Positions 15,440-15,935 of a stretch of DNA of 15,935 bases are shown here, one piece after another. A program made the position numbers and the translations under genes. Positions within the stretch are counted from its first letter, which is position 1, and every line of letters begins with the position of its first letter. The notes beneath the pieces are model-generated. The model made no database searches. It saw only the letters and a list, made by a program, of their open reading frames with translations, and had not been told where the DNA came from. Origin of the DNA: JAVKNF01 sp031537795 (GTDB lineage: Bacteria; Pseudomonadota; Alphaproteobacteria; Rickettsiales; Deianiraeaceae); the NCBI GenBank assembly GCA_031537795.1, contig JAVKNF010000035.1, forward strand, positions 1 through 15,935, in the 5' to 3' direction.

Positions 15440-15793
15440 GTGATTAAAATATTTTATTTTATAATTTTGTTTTTTTTAAATTCTTGTGTGTATCACTACG
15501 ACTATAATTATAGTGATGAGAATTATAGTTCTCAAGTTTTTTCTACTCGCAATAGAATCAGAAAAAGGTTAAATAAGGCTAGATCTTACAATAGATATAA
15601 GAGACATTACTCTTCTTTTTATATGGGGTCTTATATTCCTATAATGTATCGCTCAAACCCTGCAATGTACAGAATGTATATAAATAGACAAAGAATGCAA
15701 AGAATGAGACATAATAACATTATATCTCGTACAGGAATAGGTCATCATACTTCTCATTTTTCAAGAGGAGGCAAGAGAAGAGGAAGAAAATAA
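15440..15793 (+). CDS. Small basic lipoprotein, unknown function
   Basis: A GTG at 15440 starts a 117-residue protein; no upstream in-frame ATG exists. The N-terminus is a lipoprotein signal (MIKIFYFIILFFLNSC) with a lipobox-like LNSC and modified Cys at residue 16. The mature part starts Tyr-rich (VYHYDYNYSDENYSS) and becomes very basic, with many Arg, Met and His residues (RMYINRQRMQRMRHNN) and an ending of GGKRRGRK. The high positive charge suggests binding to anionic envelope polymers or nucleic acid, which is inference. I recognise no family. It has a 45-nt gap after the esterase, holding a sequence shared with the region before the 84-residue gene. Confidence 0.65.
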   Translation: MIKIFYFIILFFLNSCVYHYDYNYSDENYSSQVFSTRNRIRKRLNKARSYNRYKRHYSSFYMGSYIPIMYRSNPAMYRMYINRQRMQRMRHNNIISRTGIGHHTSHFSRGGKRRGRK

Positions 15794-15798
15794 TAATC

Positions 15799-15935
15799 TC
15801 ACTCCCCAAAACTGAATCTATCTTTTAAAAGAGTTTCTCTTGCTCTGATTTTCATTCTTAAATATTCCATAGGTCTTGCTCCTTTAATTCTGTTGCAATT
15901 ACCACATAAAAGTTGGAAGTTCTCATAATAATCAC
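15799..15935 (-). CDS. HNH endonuclease, C-terminal fragment cut by the window edge
   Basis: The last 44 codons of a minus-strand gene are visible, ending in TGA at 15799-15801. The peptide starts DYYENFQLLCGNCNRIKG, then ARPMEYLRMKIRARETLL, and ends FSFGE. The LLCGNCNRIKG segment is the second CxxC half of a zinc-supported HNH nuclease, and the EYL helix after it is typical of HNH proteins in restriction or DNA-methylation loci. The catalytic half lies outside the window, so neither activity nor any partner methylase can be judged. It is convergent with the lipoprotein gene, 5 nt away. Confidence 0.7.
   Translation of the reverse strand, partial: DYYENFQLLCGNCNRIKGARPMEYLRMKIRARETLLKDRFSFGE

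Overview
The window is very AT-rich and densely packed. Its gene content is that of a reduced alphaproteobacterium, most likely an obligate intracellular Rickettsiales or Holosporales relative. The base composition, short or overlapping gene junctions, weak ribosome binding sites and an alphaproteobacterial-style DnaQ C-terminus (ending in IW) support this. The exact lineage cannot be fixed from sequence alone. I see no insertion sequence, integrase, CRISPR array, rRNA or prophage.

Layout. From 114 to 3628 (minus strand) a tight operon reads: small basic protein, polytopic membrane protein, secF, metG. The junctions are 2 nt, 7 nt and a 1-nt TAATG overlap. From 3752 (plus strand) come tRNA-Trp(CCA), a small unknown protein and rpe, the last two abutting. 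At 4776-5519 (minus) lies a protein with the fold signature and length of type III pantothenate kinase (CoaX) but with every recognisable catalytic motif replaced. From 5616 (plus) come a Bax-inhibitor-1/YccA membrane protein and hslU. From 13425 down to 7757 (minus) mraZ overlaps a 1742-residue secreted cysteine-rich protein, where rsmH and the cell-division genes would usually follow. From 13705 (plus) a MazG-like NTP pyrophosphatase, dnaQ, an alpha/beta-hydrolase esterase and a small basic lipoprotein run together. The right edge cuts the C-terminus of an HNH endonuclease on the minus strand.

How it fits together. Most genes are housekeeping: translation (metG, tRNA-Trp), protein export (secF), pentose phosphate metabolism (rpe), proteolysis (hslU) and nucleotide-pool cleaning with proofreading (MazG-like and dnaQ). 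The accessory-looking part is the giant exported protein. It has about 70 cysteines, a glycine-rich segment, one hydrophobic hairpin, a repeated cysteine motif and a C-terminal module that matches the Sushi/CCP cysteine-tryptophan pattern. It looks like an envelope or host-facing protein and appears to be transcribed from the mraZ promoter.

The best candidates for something undescribed are the mraZ-giant protein pair with its reversed TGGGN-like repeats, the catalytically stripped CoaX homolog, the two insertions in MetRS, and the altered HslU pore loop.
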